Source: Psychrobacter aquimaris
GTDB taxonomy: Bacteria; Pseudomonadota; Gammaproteobacteria; Pseudomonadales; Moraxellaceae
Direction: 5' to 3'
NCBI RefSeq assembly: GCF_016107525.1
Contig: NZ_JABASR010000013.1
Span: 56,659 to 120,658, forward strand
DNA length: 64,000 bases
In this document: positions 28,675 through 38,791 of the stretch, in pieces
Numbering within the stretch: the first letter of the stretch is position 1
How the letters are laid out: each line of letters starts with the position of its first letter
Notes under the pieces: generated by a model
Told to the model about the DNA's origin: nothing
The model's input: only the letters and a program-made list of their open reading frames with translations
Database searches by the model: none
Program-made: the position numbers and the translations under genes

Positions 28675-30099
28675 TTATTTCACTACTGGCTGTTGGTTGG
28701 CTGCAGCATCAATGACGTCTACACCAACCGCCTGCGCGATTTTCTGATCAAACTCTGGACGGAAATATTTAATCGCACTCATTAGTGGTTCCATCGCACC
28801 TGGGGCATGCGCACAGAATGTTTTACCAATCCATAAATCACGCGTGAGGCCTTCTAGTTTTTCTACATCGCCCACTTGCCCTTCACCATCATTGATGGCG
28901 GTAAGCAATTTAACGCCCCAAGGTAGACCATCACGGCATGGTGTACACCAACCGCATGACTCGCGCTGAAAGAAAATTTCAAGATTGCGAACGAGTGGCA
29001 CCATGTCTTGTTCTTCATCAACCACCATAATCAAACCAGTACCCATACGGCTACCCGCTTTTTGAATGGGGTCAAAATCCACCACCACATCTAAATGCTC
29101 AGTGGTTAAAAAGTCAGTCGATGCGCCCCCCGGCAGCCAAGCTTTCAGTGTTTTGCCATCTTTCATACCACCCGCCAAATCTTCAATGATTTCGCGTGCC
29201 GTATAACCAAACGGTAATTCCCACAGGCCTGGATCGTTAACTAGACCTGAGCAACCAAACAGCTTGGTGCCCGGTGTTTGGCTTTTGCCTTTGATTTCAG
29301 ATAACGACTGATACCATTCGACGCCATGGTTTAGGATGGCTGGCATATTACACAAAGTCTCAACGTTATTGACAACCGTTGGACGACCCCATGCCCCAGA
29401 GATTTGCGGGAAAGGTGGTTTGGTACGTGGGTTAGCACGGCGACCTTCTAGACAGTTAATCAGTGCCGTTTCTTCACCGCAGATATAACGTCCAGCGCCA
29501 GTATGCACGTGCAAATTAAAGCTAAAATCTGAGCCTAAAATATTCTCGCCCATTAGATTATTAGCCAAACACTCTTCGATGGCTGTCACCAAACGCTCAG
29601 CGGCTAAGATGTACTCACCGCGAATAAAGATATAACCGTCAGTTGCACCGATCGCATGAGCCGTAATCAACATACCTTCGATAAGCTGAAACGGTAGGCG
29701 CTCCATCAATAAACGGTCTTTAAAAGTGCCCGGCTCCATTTCATCCGCATTGCAAATAAGATAACGCGGTAAACCATCCGGCGGTGACATAAATGTCCAC
29801 TTCAAACCTGCATTAAAACCTGCACCGCCGCGACCTCTGACGTTAGCCGCTTTAATCATATCACCAACTGCTTTAGGCGATTTAGATAGCGCTTCTTTTA
29901 GACCAGTAAAGCCTTTTAGAGATTCATAAGTTGATAGATCAAGAATCGCATCATGATGCGCCAAACGCCAAGTCAAAGGCTTGGTTTCGCTAGTGGCAGT
30001 GGCTTTATCACCATAAATTGGAACACACTGTGCATTTAGCTGGCTTGGCGCTTGGCCTTGACCGCGACGAGCAATCTGCTCTGAAAGTGTTAAACTCAT
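28675..30099 (-). CDS. nuoF: NADH-quinone oxidoreductase subunit F
   Basis: NuoF binds NADH and FMN and carries [4Fe-4S] cluster N3. Seen are RGRGGAGFNAGLKWTFM (NADH/FMN glycine-rich site, ~88-104), CNADEMEPGTFKDRLLME, AGRYICGEETALINCLEGRR, PPFPQISGAWGRPTVVNNVE and the cluster motif ESCGWCTPCRDGLPWG with a downstream Cys in GKTFCAHAPG. The 474 residues exceed E. coli NuoF (445) by short N- and C-terminal additions. The ATG overlaps the nuoE stop by four bases, and ten bases separate it from nuoG. Confidence 0.97.
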   Translation of the reverse strand: MSLTLSEQIARRGQGQAPSQLNAQCVPIYGDKATATSETKPLTWRLAHHDAILDLSTYESLKGFTGLKEALSKSPKAVGDMIKAANVRGRGGAGFNAGLKWTFMSPPDGLPRYLICNADEMEPGTFKDRLLMERLPFQLIEGMLITAHAIGATDGYIFIRGEYILAAERLVTAIEECLANNLMGENILGSDFSFNLHVHTGAGRYICGEETALINCLEGRRANPRTKPPFPQISGAWGRPTVVNNVETLCNMPAILNHGVEWYQSLSEIKGKSQTPGTKLFGCSGLVNDPGLWELPFGYTAREIIEDLAGGMKDGKTLKAWLPGGASTDFLTTEHLDVVVDFDPIQKAGSRMGTGLIMVVDEEQDMVPLVRNLEIFFQRESCGWCTPCRDGLPWGVKLLTAINDGEGQVGDVEKLEGLTRDLWIGKTFCAHAPGAMEPLMSAIKYFRPEFDQKIAQAVGVDVIDAAANQQPVVK

Positions 30100-30629
30100 G
30101 CGTATAGCTCCAATAATTGCGCGACCTCTGAGGGCTGGACAGGGCCGTAAGTATCTTCATCAATCAACACTGCTGGCCCCTTGTCACAATTACCTAAGCA
30201 GCAAATTGGCAATAGCGTAAAACGACCATCAGCAGTTGTCTGACCATACTCAATACCCAGCTGCAATCTAATTTCAGCCGATAACGCCTCATAACCCGTT
30301 AGGTAACAAGCCACAGAGTCACAGATGAGAATCACGTGACGACCGACAGGCTGACGATAAATACGGTTAAAGAAAGTCGCAACCCCATCCATATCTGACA
30401 TCGGAATGTCTAGGATATTGGCAATGGCATTCGCTTGCGCGTCATCAACCCAGCCGTTGCGCTTTTGCACGATTTTGAGTGCATCTAGCGAGGCGGCACG
30501 TGCTTGCGGATAGTGATGCATAAACTCATGAATGGCAGCAATTTCCTCAGTGGTGAGGATGCTCTCTACATCTACTTTTGGCATTTTGTCGGAAACAATT
30601 TTCATAATCTTCTGTCTTTCCTCACTCAT
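30096..30629 (-). CDS. nuoE: NADH-quinone oxidoreductase subunit E
   Basis: NuoE carries the thioredoxin-fold [2Fe-2S] cluster N1a beside NuoF. Ligands are visible as CDSVAC (two Cys, residues ~104-109) and CCLGNC (two Cys, ~144-149). The preceding HHYPQARAASLDALKIVQKR and VATFFNRIYRQPVGRHVI are typical. It has 177 residues (E. coli 166). The first ATG abuts its own AGCAGG; an internal ATG eight codons later (30605) has GAGGAA upstream and may be the true start. It lies 123 bp after nuoCD, the largest gap in the operon apart from that before nuoCD. Confidence 0.95.
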   Translation of the reverse strand: MSEERQKIMKIVSDKMPKVDVESILTTEEIAAIHEFMHHYPQARAASLDALKIVQKRNGWVDDAQANAIANILDIPMSDMDGVATFFNRIYRQPVGRHVILICDSVACYLTGYEALSAEIRLQLGIEYGQTTADGRFTLLPICCLGNCDKGPAVLIDEDTYGPVQPSEVAQLLELYA

Positions 30630-30752
30630 CCTGCTCTATCACAAGCCAATATCAGTCTAATTACCACTGTGGTTATATTGACAAGTGACAGCATTTTGGT
30701 GTGCCATCAGGCAATAATATATTGATGAACAAATACTTTTGAGGCAGCGGTC

Positions 30753-32528
30753 TTAACGATCACAATCCGCCATCACAATATCAATCGACGCTAGATACAT
30801 AATGGCATCAGAAACTAGCGAGCCGTTAATGACCGATGGCATCTGTTGCAAGTGCGCAAATGTCGGCGTACGAATACGGGTACGATAGCTCATCGTGGCT
30901 TTGTCTGACGTGATGTAATAACTGTTCAGACCTTTGGTCGCCTCGACGATCGTCGTACACTCGCCCGCTGGCATCACCGGACCCCAAGATACTGAGATAA
31001 AGTGGTTAATAAGCGTTTCGATATCATTCAATGTACGGTCTTTCGGTGGTGGTACGGCTAGTGGATGATCCGCTTTGTAAGGGCCTTGTGGCATGTTGTC
31101 CATACACTGACGGATGATACGCAGTGATTGACGCATCTCTTCGACTTTAACCATACAGCGATCATACGCATCACCGTTGTAACCAACTGGCACTTCAAAA
31201 TCGTAATTTTCATAGCCCATGTATGGACGTGCTTTACGGAGATCAAAGTCAACGCCTGTCGCTCGCAGACCAGCGCCCGTCACGCCCCAAGCAAGTGCTT
31301 GCTTGGCATTGTACTGAGCAACACCTTGGGTACGACCTTTCAGTACACTGTTTTGCAATGCCGCTTTGACATATTCGTCCAAGCGTTTTGGCATCCAATC
31401 CAAGAATTCGCGAACCAGACGCTGCCAGCCACGAGGCAAGTCAGCAGCAGTACCACCGATACGGAACCAAGCTGGATGCATACGGTAGCCAGTCACGGCT
31501 TCGATAACGTCATACGCTTTTTGGCGATCGGTAAACATATAGAATACCGGGGTCATGCCGCCCGCATCCTGAATAAACGTACCGACGAATAGCAAGTTGT
31601 TGGTGATACGGAAAAACTCACTCATCATCACACGAATGGTTTCAGCGCGCGGTGGAATCGTAATCCCTGCAAGCTTTTCAACCGACATGATGTACGGTAG
31701 CTCATTCATCACACCGCCAAGATAATCAATACGGTCGGTATAAGGAATAAATGAGTGCCATGTTTGACGCTCAGCCATCTTTTCTGCGCCGCGATGGTGA
31801 TAACCAATATCAGGGATACAATCGACGACTTCTTCGCCATCCAGCTGTAGCACCAAACGGAATGCACCGTGGGCAGAGGGATGGTTAGGACCAATGTTCA
31901 AGAACATAAAATCTTCATCACGCCCTGAACGCTTCATGCCCCATTCTTCTGGGACAAAACGCAGATTCTCTTGCTCGTATTGCTGCTTAGCCGTATTCAA
32001 AAAGTATGGGGTAAATTCCGTCGCCCGCGCGTGATACTCTTTACGCAGTGGATGACCTTCCCAATATTTTGGTAATAAAATACGTGTTAAATGCGGATGT
32101 CCACTAAAGACAATACCGAACATATCCCATACTTCGCGCTCATACCAGTTAGCATTTGGCCAAATCTGGGTGGCGCTCGGAACATTAAGATCGTCTTCGC
32201 TTAGCGCGACCTTGATACGTACATCACTATTGCGCTCAAGCGACATCAAATGATAAAACACTGTAAAGTCGCTGTCAGGCAAACCTTGGCGATGTTGGCG
32301 TAAGCGCTCATCTATCGCTGACAAGTCAAATAGCATGACGTAAGGCTTAGGCAGTTTGCGCAAGAATAAGAGAATGTCTAACAAATCAGCACGCGCCACC
32401 CAAACCGTTGGAATCTCATCCACAGTGTGCTGCACGACAAATTTACCAGCATATTTTTGCTCCAGCTCAGTGATGACTGCTGGAACAGGCTTGATATTAG
32501 GATCTGTGTTTTCGACTACCGTGACCAT
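30753..32528 (-). CDS. nuoCD: NADH-quinone oxidoreductase subunit C/D fusion
   Basis: NuoC and NuoD are joined in one 591-residue chain, as in enterobacteria and pseudomonads. The NuoC part (1-~190) shows [20 protein letters not shown] and [19 protein letters not shown]. The NuoD part begins about residue 205 with [20 protein letters not shown], followed by [20 protein letters not shown] and the quinone-site region [15 protein letters not shown]. It ends [11 protein letters not shown], the expected C-terminus. NuoD's His and Tyr in the quinone pocket (NHPSAHG and DRIDYLGG) are both kept. Confidence 0.97.
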   Translation of the reverse strand: MVTVVENTDPNIKPVPAVITELEQKYAGKFVVQHTVDEIPTVWVARADLLDILLFLRKLPKPYVMLFDLSAIDERLRQHRQGLPDSDFTVFYHLMSLERNSDVRIKVALSEDDLNVPSATQIWPNANWYEREVWDMFGIVFSGHPHLTRILLPKYWEGHPLRKEYHARATEFTPYFLNTAKQQYEQENLRFVPEEWGMKRSGRDEDFMFLNIGPNHPSAHGAFRLVLQLDGEEVVDCIPDIGYHHRGAEKMAERQTWHSFIPYTDRIDYLGGVMNELPYIMSVEKLAGITIPPRAETIRVMMSEFFRITNNLLFVGTFIQDAGGMTPVFYMFTDRQKAYDVIEAVTGYRMHPAWFRIGGTAADLPRGWQRLVREFLDWMPKRLDEYVKAALQNSVLKGRTQGVAQYNAKQALAWGVTGAGLRATGVDFDLRKARPYMGYENYDFEVPVGYNGDAYDRCMVKVEEMRQSLRIIRQCMDNMPQGPYKADHPLAVPPPKDRTLNDIETLINHFISVSWGPVMPAGECTTIVEATKGLNSYYITSDKATMSYRTRIRTPTFAHLQQMPSVINGSLVSDAIMYLASIDIVMADCDR

Positions 32529-32546
32529 GAATGATGTATTCCTTCA

Positions 32547-32606
32547 TTAATCATAACTGAACTATGTCAACCATAACCGAGCTATATTAATCATAACCGA
32601 ACTATG
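32547..32606. repeat. three tandem copies of a 20-bp repeat between nuoCD and nuoB
   Basis: The units are TTAATCATAACTGAACTATG, TCAACCATAACCGAGCTATA and TTAATCATAACCGAACTATG. The first and third differ at one base. They occupy about half of the 132-bp spacer, which is otherwise featureless. Confidence 0.85.
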
Positions 32607-32660
32607 ATAAGCGCATAAAATATTGAGGTTGTTACTATAAGTCTAAATACTGTCTAGAAT

Positions 32661-33329
32661 TTAAATACTATCTGGGCTACGTAAGTTTTTCACAGCGATA
32701 CGATCTGCTTGCTTACGGTCACGCTCAGGCGTCATTTGTGGCTGATAGATACCCTGCTCATTGACATGAATACCCAGCGGGCGACGCTCTTTGGTAATAG
32801 ACTCTTGCAACAGCATCAAGCCTTGAATCAAAGCTTCTGGACGCGGCGGACAACCTGGCACATAGACATCGACTGGAATAATTTTATCCACGCCTTGTAC
32901 CACTGAGTATATGTCATACATGCCACCAGAGTTGGCACAAGCACCCATCGAGATAACCCATTTTGGCTCGAGCATTTGCTCATAAAGGCGCTGAATAACC
33001 GGTGCCATTTTGACAAAGCAAGTACCAGCAACGATCATCACATCTGCCTGACGGGGCGAGGCGCGAATCACTTCCGCACCAAAACGTGATAAATCATGAA
33101 CGGCGGTTAAGGTGGTGGCATATTCGACATAACAGCAAGACGTACCAAAGTTAAATGGCCAGAGTGAGTGCTTGCGCCCCCAGTTTGCTGTTGAATGGAC
33201 AAGGTCTTCGAGACGACCCATAAAGACGTTTTTATTAACTTCATCTTCGATAGGATCATTGACCGTTTGACTGGTCTGTGCAGGATAGACATCTGCATCA
33301 GGGTTGGCTTTTGTTAATGTGTATTTCAT
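32661..33329 (-). CDS. nuoB: NADH-quinone oxidoreductase subunit B
   Basis: NuoB binds the terminal [4Fe-4S] cluster N2 that reduces quinone. The unusual tandem-cysteine ligand [10 protein letters not shown] (~64-73) and the others, [10 protein letters not shown] and [20 protein letters not shown], are present, as is [14 protein letters not shown]. The start chosen is ATG at 33329 (MKYTL), nine bases from AAAGG; an ATG three codons upstream (33338) leaves only four bases. Length of 222 residues is close to E. coli (220). Confidence 0.96.
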   Translation of the reverse strand: MKYTLTKANPDADVYPAQTSQTVNDPIEDEVNKNVFMGRLEDLVHSTANWGRKHSLWPFNFGTSCCYVEYATTLTAVHDLSRFGAEVIRASPRQADVMIVAGTCFVKMAPVIQRLYEQMLEPKWVISMGACANSGGMYDIYSVVQGVDKIIPVDVYVPGCPPRPEALIQGLMLLQESITKERRPLGIHVNEQGIYQPQMTPERDRKQADRIAVKNLRSPDSI

Positions 33330-33449
33330 AACATACAACCTTTATATTAGGTGCAGCGCAGCAATCATCTTGCTTCCGCTATCACCTTAACTTCTATTAT
33401 TAATAGGTGACCATTTTGCAGTAACGTGCTACAAGACAGTCAAAAGCGA

Positions 33450-34073
33450 TTAGCGTTTGACTGTGTCTTGCTGTGCAGACGCGGCGAAATCCATGGAAGT
33501 CACATTACCAGTAGTATTAATATGATCGATATTTTGCAAGTGGCGACGGTTGGTCTCGATATTGTTCGAAACGTTAATCTGACCTGAAGACTGTGCTGGT
33601 ATCTTGCCAGTTGGATCGACCATCAACTCATCGACGCCATCAAACTGCGTGATATCTGCCAAATTAAAACCTGCCGGCGCAGCATATAGACGTGGTTGTT
33701 TGCGGCGCTTGTCCGCTGGTGCCCAATTCATCGCTCCCAGACTAAGCTCGTATACCAAGCCTATAATCAAGATGGTAATAAATATCGCGGCAGCGGCAAA
33801 GCCAAGCCAGCCTGCTTCACGTACTGAAACGGCATAGGCGTACAAATACAGCGCTTCTAAATCAAAGATAACGAAGAAAATTGCCACCAAATAGAATTTG
33901 GCAGACAAACGAATACGGGCGTTGCCAGCTCCGACAACACCCGCTTCAAATACTTCTTCTTTTTGTGAGCCCTGAGAGCGACCGCCAAGCAAACGCGGCA
34001 CAACCAGCATAAAGACAACTAGCCCAATGGCGGCTAAGATAAAAGCAATGGCTGACCAATTAAAAGCAGACAT
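33450..34073 (-). CDS. nuoA: NADH-quinone oxidoreductase subunit A with a C-terminal extension
   Basis: NuoA (ND3) is a three-span subunit whose first loop lies by the quinone channel. Core motifs: the spans FILAAIGLVVFMLVVPRLLG, SAKFYLVAIFFVIFDLEALYLYAYAV with the conserved acidic FDLEALYLY, and FITILIIGLVYELSLGAMNW. E. coli NuoA ends about 25 residues after that, but this chain continues to 207 residues with a hydrophilic Asn/Thr/Asp-rich tail. It is the first gene of the operon, and GAGGAG precedes the ATG by about eleven bases. Confidence 0.95.
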   Translation of the reverse strand: MSAFNWSAIAFILAAIGLVVFMLVVPRLLGGRSQGSQKEEVFEAGVVGAGNARIRLSAKFYLVAIFFVIFDLEALYLYAYAVSVREAGWLGFAAAAIFITILIIGLVYELSLGAMNWAPADKRRKQPRLYAAPAGFNLADITQFDGVDELMVDPTGKIPAQSSGQINVSNNIETNRRHLQNIDHINTTGNVTSMDFAASAQQDTVKR

Positions 34074-34975
34074 GATAATACGTGCTCCTCACCCAATCGA
34101 GTGTCAAGCGCAGCGCGCATACACACAAACTCTAGAGTGGTAATGGCGACCGGCATAACGCAGACGAAAACACAAAGTAACTGCCACTGGGTTATCTAAT
34201 AACTCAATGACTATATAGATACTGTGCTGGTAATAACCAATTATCAAGCTTATTGACGACGATGTCAGGCAGGACCAACTATAGAGACTCCGGTATATAA
34301 CGGAGAAAGGCTGGTCGCCTAACGCATCCTTTAACAACGTAAGATCAACGTATTAAATCAATATCATATTCGACTATTTATTTAATTGATTTAATAGCTC
34401 ATTACACGTAGTCAACAATGACGAGACAACTGGCATAAATTATTTACGTACTATACGCATATCAGTGCCCAAAAGCTAGTTTTTAACTGTATTGAACGGT
34501 CACTTTATAGGTAAAAAAAACATGTTTTTTTTACCATGAATTATGATATAGACGTTACCTTATATTAAGTCCAAATCCATATTTTTGAGTAGACGCTAGT
34601 ATATATAGTATAAGTCACGAAAATTTAACGCTTTTTTACTGAGTGCTCATCTTTGAACTCCTCCCCAAAGTGACGGTTTTTGCTTTATAATAACCCGCCT
34701 AATTACATGCTGGTATCAGCGGCTATTTTAATGACGGTGCACATGATTAATTGTCACAAAATATTAACAGTTATGAGCGTGATTAGCGGATGGTTTGATT
34801 AACCCTGTCGACGCCATGTTTTGATATCGAGATGATGCAACCAGCTATAATGCTATGTTGCCGTCTTGCGCTATCGATTTGCCTCATACGTGCAGTTTTT
34901 ATCTTACTTAGTAACTCTTGATATCAACACCAGCCTTTTTTGCTTTCTTTTTGCTTTTGTCTTACAGGTCACCTT
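34074..34975. other. 902-bp divergent regulatory region between nuoA and rep
   Basis: No credible gene is present. The region must contain the promoter of the nuo operon (minus) and of rep (plus). It is AT-rich and contains a perfect 26-bp palindrome. One minus-strand promoter candidate is -35 TTGGAC (34574-34569) and -10 TATATC (34550-34545) with an 18-bp spacer. It would give a leader of roughly 460 nt. Confidence 0.5.
34510..34535. promoter_or_regulatory. perfect 26-bp palindrome upstream of nuo
   Basis: GGT, A8, CATG, T8, ACC reads identically on both strands with no spacer. It begins ten bases downstream of the candidate nuo -10 box, where an operator or an initial transcript hairpin would lie. 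It could instead be a T-tailed hairpin acting as a terminator. Confidence 0.6.
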
Positions 34976-37009
34976 ATGAGTCAACTTAATCCCAAACAAC
35001 AAGAAGCGATGCTCTACGTATCCGGTCCATTGCTCGTGCTAGCAGGTGCCGGCTCCGGTAAGACGTCGGTGATTACCCGCAAGATTGCCTATCTGATTGA
35101 AGAATGCAACATGCCAGCTGAGCGTATCACTGCGGTGACCTTTACCAATAAAGCCGCCCGTGAAATGAAAGCCCGTGTCAGTAAATTACTGCCAAGCGAG
35201 AAGACACGCGGTCTAACCGTATCGACCTTTCATCAGTTTGGTCTACAGTTTTTGCGTTATGAGCTGATTCATACGCCGCTCAAGGGTAACTTCTCCATCA
35301 TGGACAGCGACGATAGTAAGCGCCTCTTGATGGAGCTGATGATGCGTGACAACTTAAGCGGCGCTGAAAGTCGTGAACTGGTCGGCAAAGCCATTAAAAT
35401 GATTTCTGACTGGAAAAACGATTTGATTGAACCGGATAAGGCGATGGAGACCTTAGACGATCCAGAAGACATGATTTTTGCGACCCTCTATGCCTTATAT
35501 GAACGCAATTTGCGGGCTTATAACGCCGTTGATTTCGATGATTTGATTGTCCTTCCGACCAAGATATTACGTGAAAACAGAGAACTGCGCGATAAATGGC
35601 AAAACCGTATTCGTTACTTGCTCGTCGATGAATATCAAGATACCAACACCGCCCAGTATGAAATGATTAAATACTTAGTCGGACCGCAAGGGCGTTTTAC
35701 TGTCGTTGGCGATGACGACCAATCTATCTATGCGTGGCGCGGTGCTAAGCCTGAAAACATGGCACTGCTCAAAGAAGATTTTCCGAAGTTAAAAATCGTC
35801 ATGCTTGAGCAAAACTATCGCTCGACCACGCGTATTTTGACCTCTGCTAACGCTGTTATTACCAATAACGAGCATTTATTTGAAAAAAAACTCTGGTCAG
35901 ATAAAGGTCAAGGCGAAAAAATTCGCATTATTAACTGTCGTAATGACGATGATGAATCCGAGCGCGTGGCAAAAGAAATCGTCACGCATAAGCTGCGTTT
36001 TGGTAATGAGTGGGAGCAATATGCGGTTCTATATCGCAGTAACTTTCAGGCACGCATGCTAGAGGCGCAATTACGTCAACTGCAAGTTCCTTATAAGTTA
36101 TCGGGCGGTCAGTCGTTCTTTGCGCGTAGTGAAATCAAAGACATCATGGGCTATCTGCGTTTGATTCTTAACCCTGAAGACGACAGCGCGTTTTTACGTA
36201 TTATCAATACGCCTAAGCGTGGAATGGGGCCAGCAACCCTTGAAAAACTTGGTTTATTTTCACAAGAGCATAGTATCTCGCTACTCGCTTCTTGTACCCA
36301 CGCAGGTCTAGCACATGTTTTGCCGTCGAAGGCTTATGGTACGATAAAAGAGTTCGGTGAGTTTATTGAACATTATACGCGTGAGCTCGATCAGCATCCT
36401 GACCCTGTACCTATCGTGCGTCAAATGATTGATGAAACGGGTTATATCGACTTTGTGCGTAGCGACTCCAAAACCCCGCAACAAGAAAAAAACCGTATCG
36501 ATAATATTGATATGCTCTACACTAGTATTCAATCGCTGATTAATCGCGCCGAAGAAGACGAAGAGCGCACCATTGATACCATCATTCGTAAACTTGTGTT
36601 ACTGGATATGCTCGAGCAACAGCAGGAAGAAGAAAACACCAACAAGGTTAACTTGATGACCTTACATGCGGCAAAAGGTTTGGAGTTTGATTTTGTGTAT
36701 ATCATGGGGCTTGAGGAAGAAATGCTACCGCACCGCAACTCTATCCTGAGTGAGACGGTTGAAGAAGAACGGCGCTTGATGTATGTAGGTATTACTCGCG
36801 CTCGTCGTGAGCTGACATTGACACTAGCGACTCAGCGCCGTGCGGGCGGTCAGATGCGTGTCACTTCTGAGTCAAGATTTTTAGATGAGTTACCAGAAGA
36901 CCATATCGACTGGCCAGCCAAGGCGAAAAAGAAAAAAGCCAGCAAAGACCCTGAAAAAGTCGCTGATGAGTATTTGGCTAATATTCGCGCTTTATTGGGT
37001 AATCGTTAG
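34976..37009 (+). CDS. rep: ATP-dependent DNA helicase Rep
   Basis: The 677-residue superfamily 1A 3'-5' helicase removes proteins ahead of replication forks and aids restart. SF1 motifs run in order: Q-motif LNPKQQEAM; Walker A VLAGAGSGKTSVITRK; TFTNKAAREMKAR; VSTFHQFG; motif II LLVDEYQDTNTAQYE; motif III VGDDDQSIYAWRGAKPENM; motif IV LEQNYRSTTRIL; motif V MTLHAAKGLEFDFVYI; and motif VI YVGITRARRELTLT. Length fits Rep (673 in E. coli) better than UvrD (720). The ATG at 34976 begins MSQLNPKQQ, the standard Rep N-terminus; an upstream in-frame start would add twelve non-conserved residues. A lysine-rich stretch lies near the C-terminus. Confidence 0.95.
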   Translation: MSQLNPKQQEAMLYVSGPLLVLAGAGSGKTSVITRKIAYLIEECNMPAERITAVTFTNKAAREMKARVSKLLPSEKTRGLTVSTFHQFGLQFLRYELIHTPLKGNFSIMDSDDSKRLLMELMMRDNLSGAESRELVGKAIKMISDWKNDLIEPDKAMETLDDPEDMIFATLYALYERNLRAYNAVDFDDLIVLPTKILRENRELRDKWQNRIRYLLVDEYQDTNTAQYEMIKYLVGPQGRFTVVGDDDQSIYAWRGAKPENMALLKEDFPKLKIVMLEQNYRSTTRILTSANAVITNNEHLFEKKLWSDKGQGEKIRIINCRNDDDESERVAKEIVTHKLRFGNEWEQYAVLYRSNFQARMLEAQLRQLQVPYKLSGGQSFFARSEIKDIMGYLRLILNPEDDSAFLRIINTPKRGMGPATLEKLGLFSQEHSISLLASCTHAGLAHVLPSKAYGTIKEFGEFIEHYTRELDQHPDPVPIVRQMIDETGYIDFVRSDSKTPQQEKNRIDNIDMLYTSIQSLINRAEEDEERTIDTIIRKLVLLDMLEQQQEEENTNKVNLMTLHAAKGLEFDFVYIMGLEEEMLPHRNSILSETVEEERRLMYVGITRARRELTLTLATQRRAGGQMRVTSESRFLDELPEDHIDWPAKAKKKKASKDPEKVADEYLANIRALLGNR

Positions 37010-37114
37010 ATTTAGGATCAATGCTTGAGAGCATCACCAGTTTGCGACATGAGCATTTATGCGACATGCTAATGTTTGTTATTATTTCTTCTTTATAAAA
37101 ACTTTGGAACCTTT

Positions 37115-38518
37115 ATGCCTACCCCTATGCCTGATCAGGAACGACCATCTACGCTACAGGGAGATTATAATCCGGCAGAGTCTAGCGGCGAATATAAGCT
37201 TCTGTACTTGCAAAGTTTGGTTGCTGAAAAGGCATACAAGGCGATTACTGAGTTTTTAGAAAAGCAGTCAAAATATGAGATTGCTAGCCTATTAGAATCA
37301 TTTCCAAGCCAAAATCGCTTCTTGATTTGGGCACAAGTGCCAGAAAGTATCAAAGGTGAAGTGCTGGCGGAATTAGATTTTGATACACGCCAGCCGCTGT
37401 TAGAAAATGTCTCTTCAAAAGAGATTTCTTTATTTACCCAAGACCTTGATGCGCAAGATATATCTGAGATTTTAGATACCGTTACCGAAAGTGTGCGTAC
37501 CTCGGTGATGGCAACCTTAGATGAAGATATTCGAGTGCAGGTCAATAAGCTCGATACCTATGCCGACTGGGAAGTCGGTAGCTATATGGATCCTGACCTT
37601 ATTCAGATCAGGGATGATATCACCCTTGCAGAGGTGCAGAACTGGCTACGAGAGAATGACGACTTGCTCGATGATCAAAGCCAAGAGCTGCTGGTCGTCG
37701 ATCAAAGCCAACAGCTACTTGGGCTACTCAGTCTGGTCGACTTGATTAAACATGACCAAAGCACCTTGGTATCAGAATTGATTGATACCGCCATTACCAT
37801 TAATGATCGCTTAGACATTCAAGATGCCGCTGCCATTTTTCGCTCAGAGGACATTCGTTTTGCCCCCGTTATCAATAGCCATGGTGAGTTGGTCGGTCAG
37901 TTAAATGGCGAGGACATCATGGAAATCATCCAAGATGATGTCGATAGCACCATGAAAAACTTGGCGGGTGTCAGTCAAGATGAGGAACTGTTTGCGCCCA
38001 TCCTAACCAGTGCCAAAAGCCGTAGTATTTGGCTAGGCATTAACTTGTGTACCGCATTATTGGCTGCCGCTGTGATTGGTCAGTTCGAGGAAGTATTGGC
38101 ACAAGTGGTGGCACTGGCAATATTGATGCCTGTGGTCGCTAGTATGGGTGGCATTGCAGGCTCGCAAACATTGACTGTCGTCATTCGCGGTATGGCGATG
38201 GGTCAAATCGGTGGTTCTAACCGGTTATGGTTATTAAATAAAGAGCTGTGGGTCGGTGCGATAAACGGTATCATATGGGCGATAATTATAGCGATTATTG
38301 CCCAACTGTGGTTTCATGACATGAAAATTAGCGCCGTCATTGGTTTTGCCATTGCCATTAACATGACGGCTGCCAACGTTGCGGGCATTAGTATTCCACT
38401 GCTCCTAAAACGTATGGATATTGACCCTGCCCTATCCGCCTCGGTTATTCTAACCACCGTGACGGATATTGTCGGCTTTATGTCATTCTTGGGTTTGGCG
38501 AGTGTATTGATACTCTAA
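37115..38518 (+). CDS. mgtE: MgtE-family magnesium transporter
   Basis: MgtE is a dimeric inner-membrane Mg2+ channel gated by cytoplasmic Mg2+. The 467-residue protein has the family order: an N-terminal helical domain (~40-155), two CBS domains (~165-285, with LAEVQNWLRE, LLVVDQSQQLLGLLSLVDLI and FAPVINSHGELVGQLNGEDI), a plug helix, and five spans from ~315. The pore-region motif reads PVVASMGGIAGSQTL; most MgtE have Asn after GG, so this Ile is a departure. TTVTDIVGFMSFLG keeps the transport aspartate in the last span. ATG 37115 (MPTPMPD) is preferred; a TTG at 37076 would add hydrophobic residues not usual for the family. Confidence 0.93.
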   Translation: MPTPMPDQERPSTLQGDYNPAESSGEYKLLYLQSLVAEKAYKAITEFLEKQSKYEIASLLESFPSQNRFLIWAQVPESIKGEVLAELDFDTRQPLLENVSSKEISLFTQDLDAQDISEILDTVTESVRTSVMATLDEDIRVQVNKLDTYADWEVGSYMDPDLIQIRDDITLAEVQNWLRENDDLLDDQSQELLVVDQSQQLLGLLSLVDLIKHDQSTLVSELIDTAITINDRLDIQDAAAIFRSEDIRFAPVINSHGELVGQLNGEDIMEIIQDDVDSTMKNLAGVSQDEELFAPILTSAKSRSIWLGINLCTALLAAAVIGQFEEVLAQVVALAILMPVVASMGGIAGSQTLTVVIRGMAMGQIGGSNRLWLLNKELWVGAINGIIWAIIIAIIAQLWFHDMKISAVIGFAIAINMTAANVAGISIPLLLKRMDIDPALSASVILTTVTDIVGFMSFLGLASVLIL

Positions 38519-38791
38519 TTGAATGCTGTGTTACTGAATAAATACCCTGTTAAAATATAAAAGCGCTATTTTATGTAAAAACCGGGGCATGTACTGATTG
38601 CAAAAATGGTGATAAAAATGAGATAAGCTGCCGTCAAATGAGGCCATAGCGCAGATAATATTGAAATATTAACCCGTTATTTGACGCAATTTGGCAAAAT
38701 TTAGCCCATTTAAGTGATTATCGATTGAATTGAAGACATACCCCGAATTACCTTAATTTATAAAACCATTAAATCGTTAAGTGAGTGCGTT

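Noticed and set aside
30753..32528. NuoC-NuoD fusion as a novelty
   Set aside because: The fusion is common in Gammaproteobacteria, including E. coli.
34104..34337. 77-codon minus-strand reading frame upstream of nuoA
   Set aside because: Low-complexity translation with no ribosome site or known motif. It lies in an AT-rich regulatory region.
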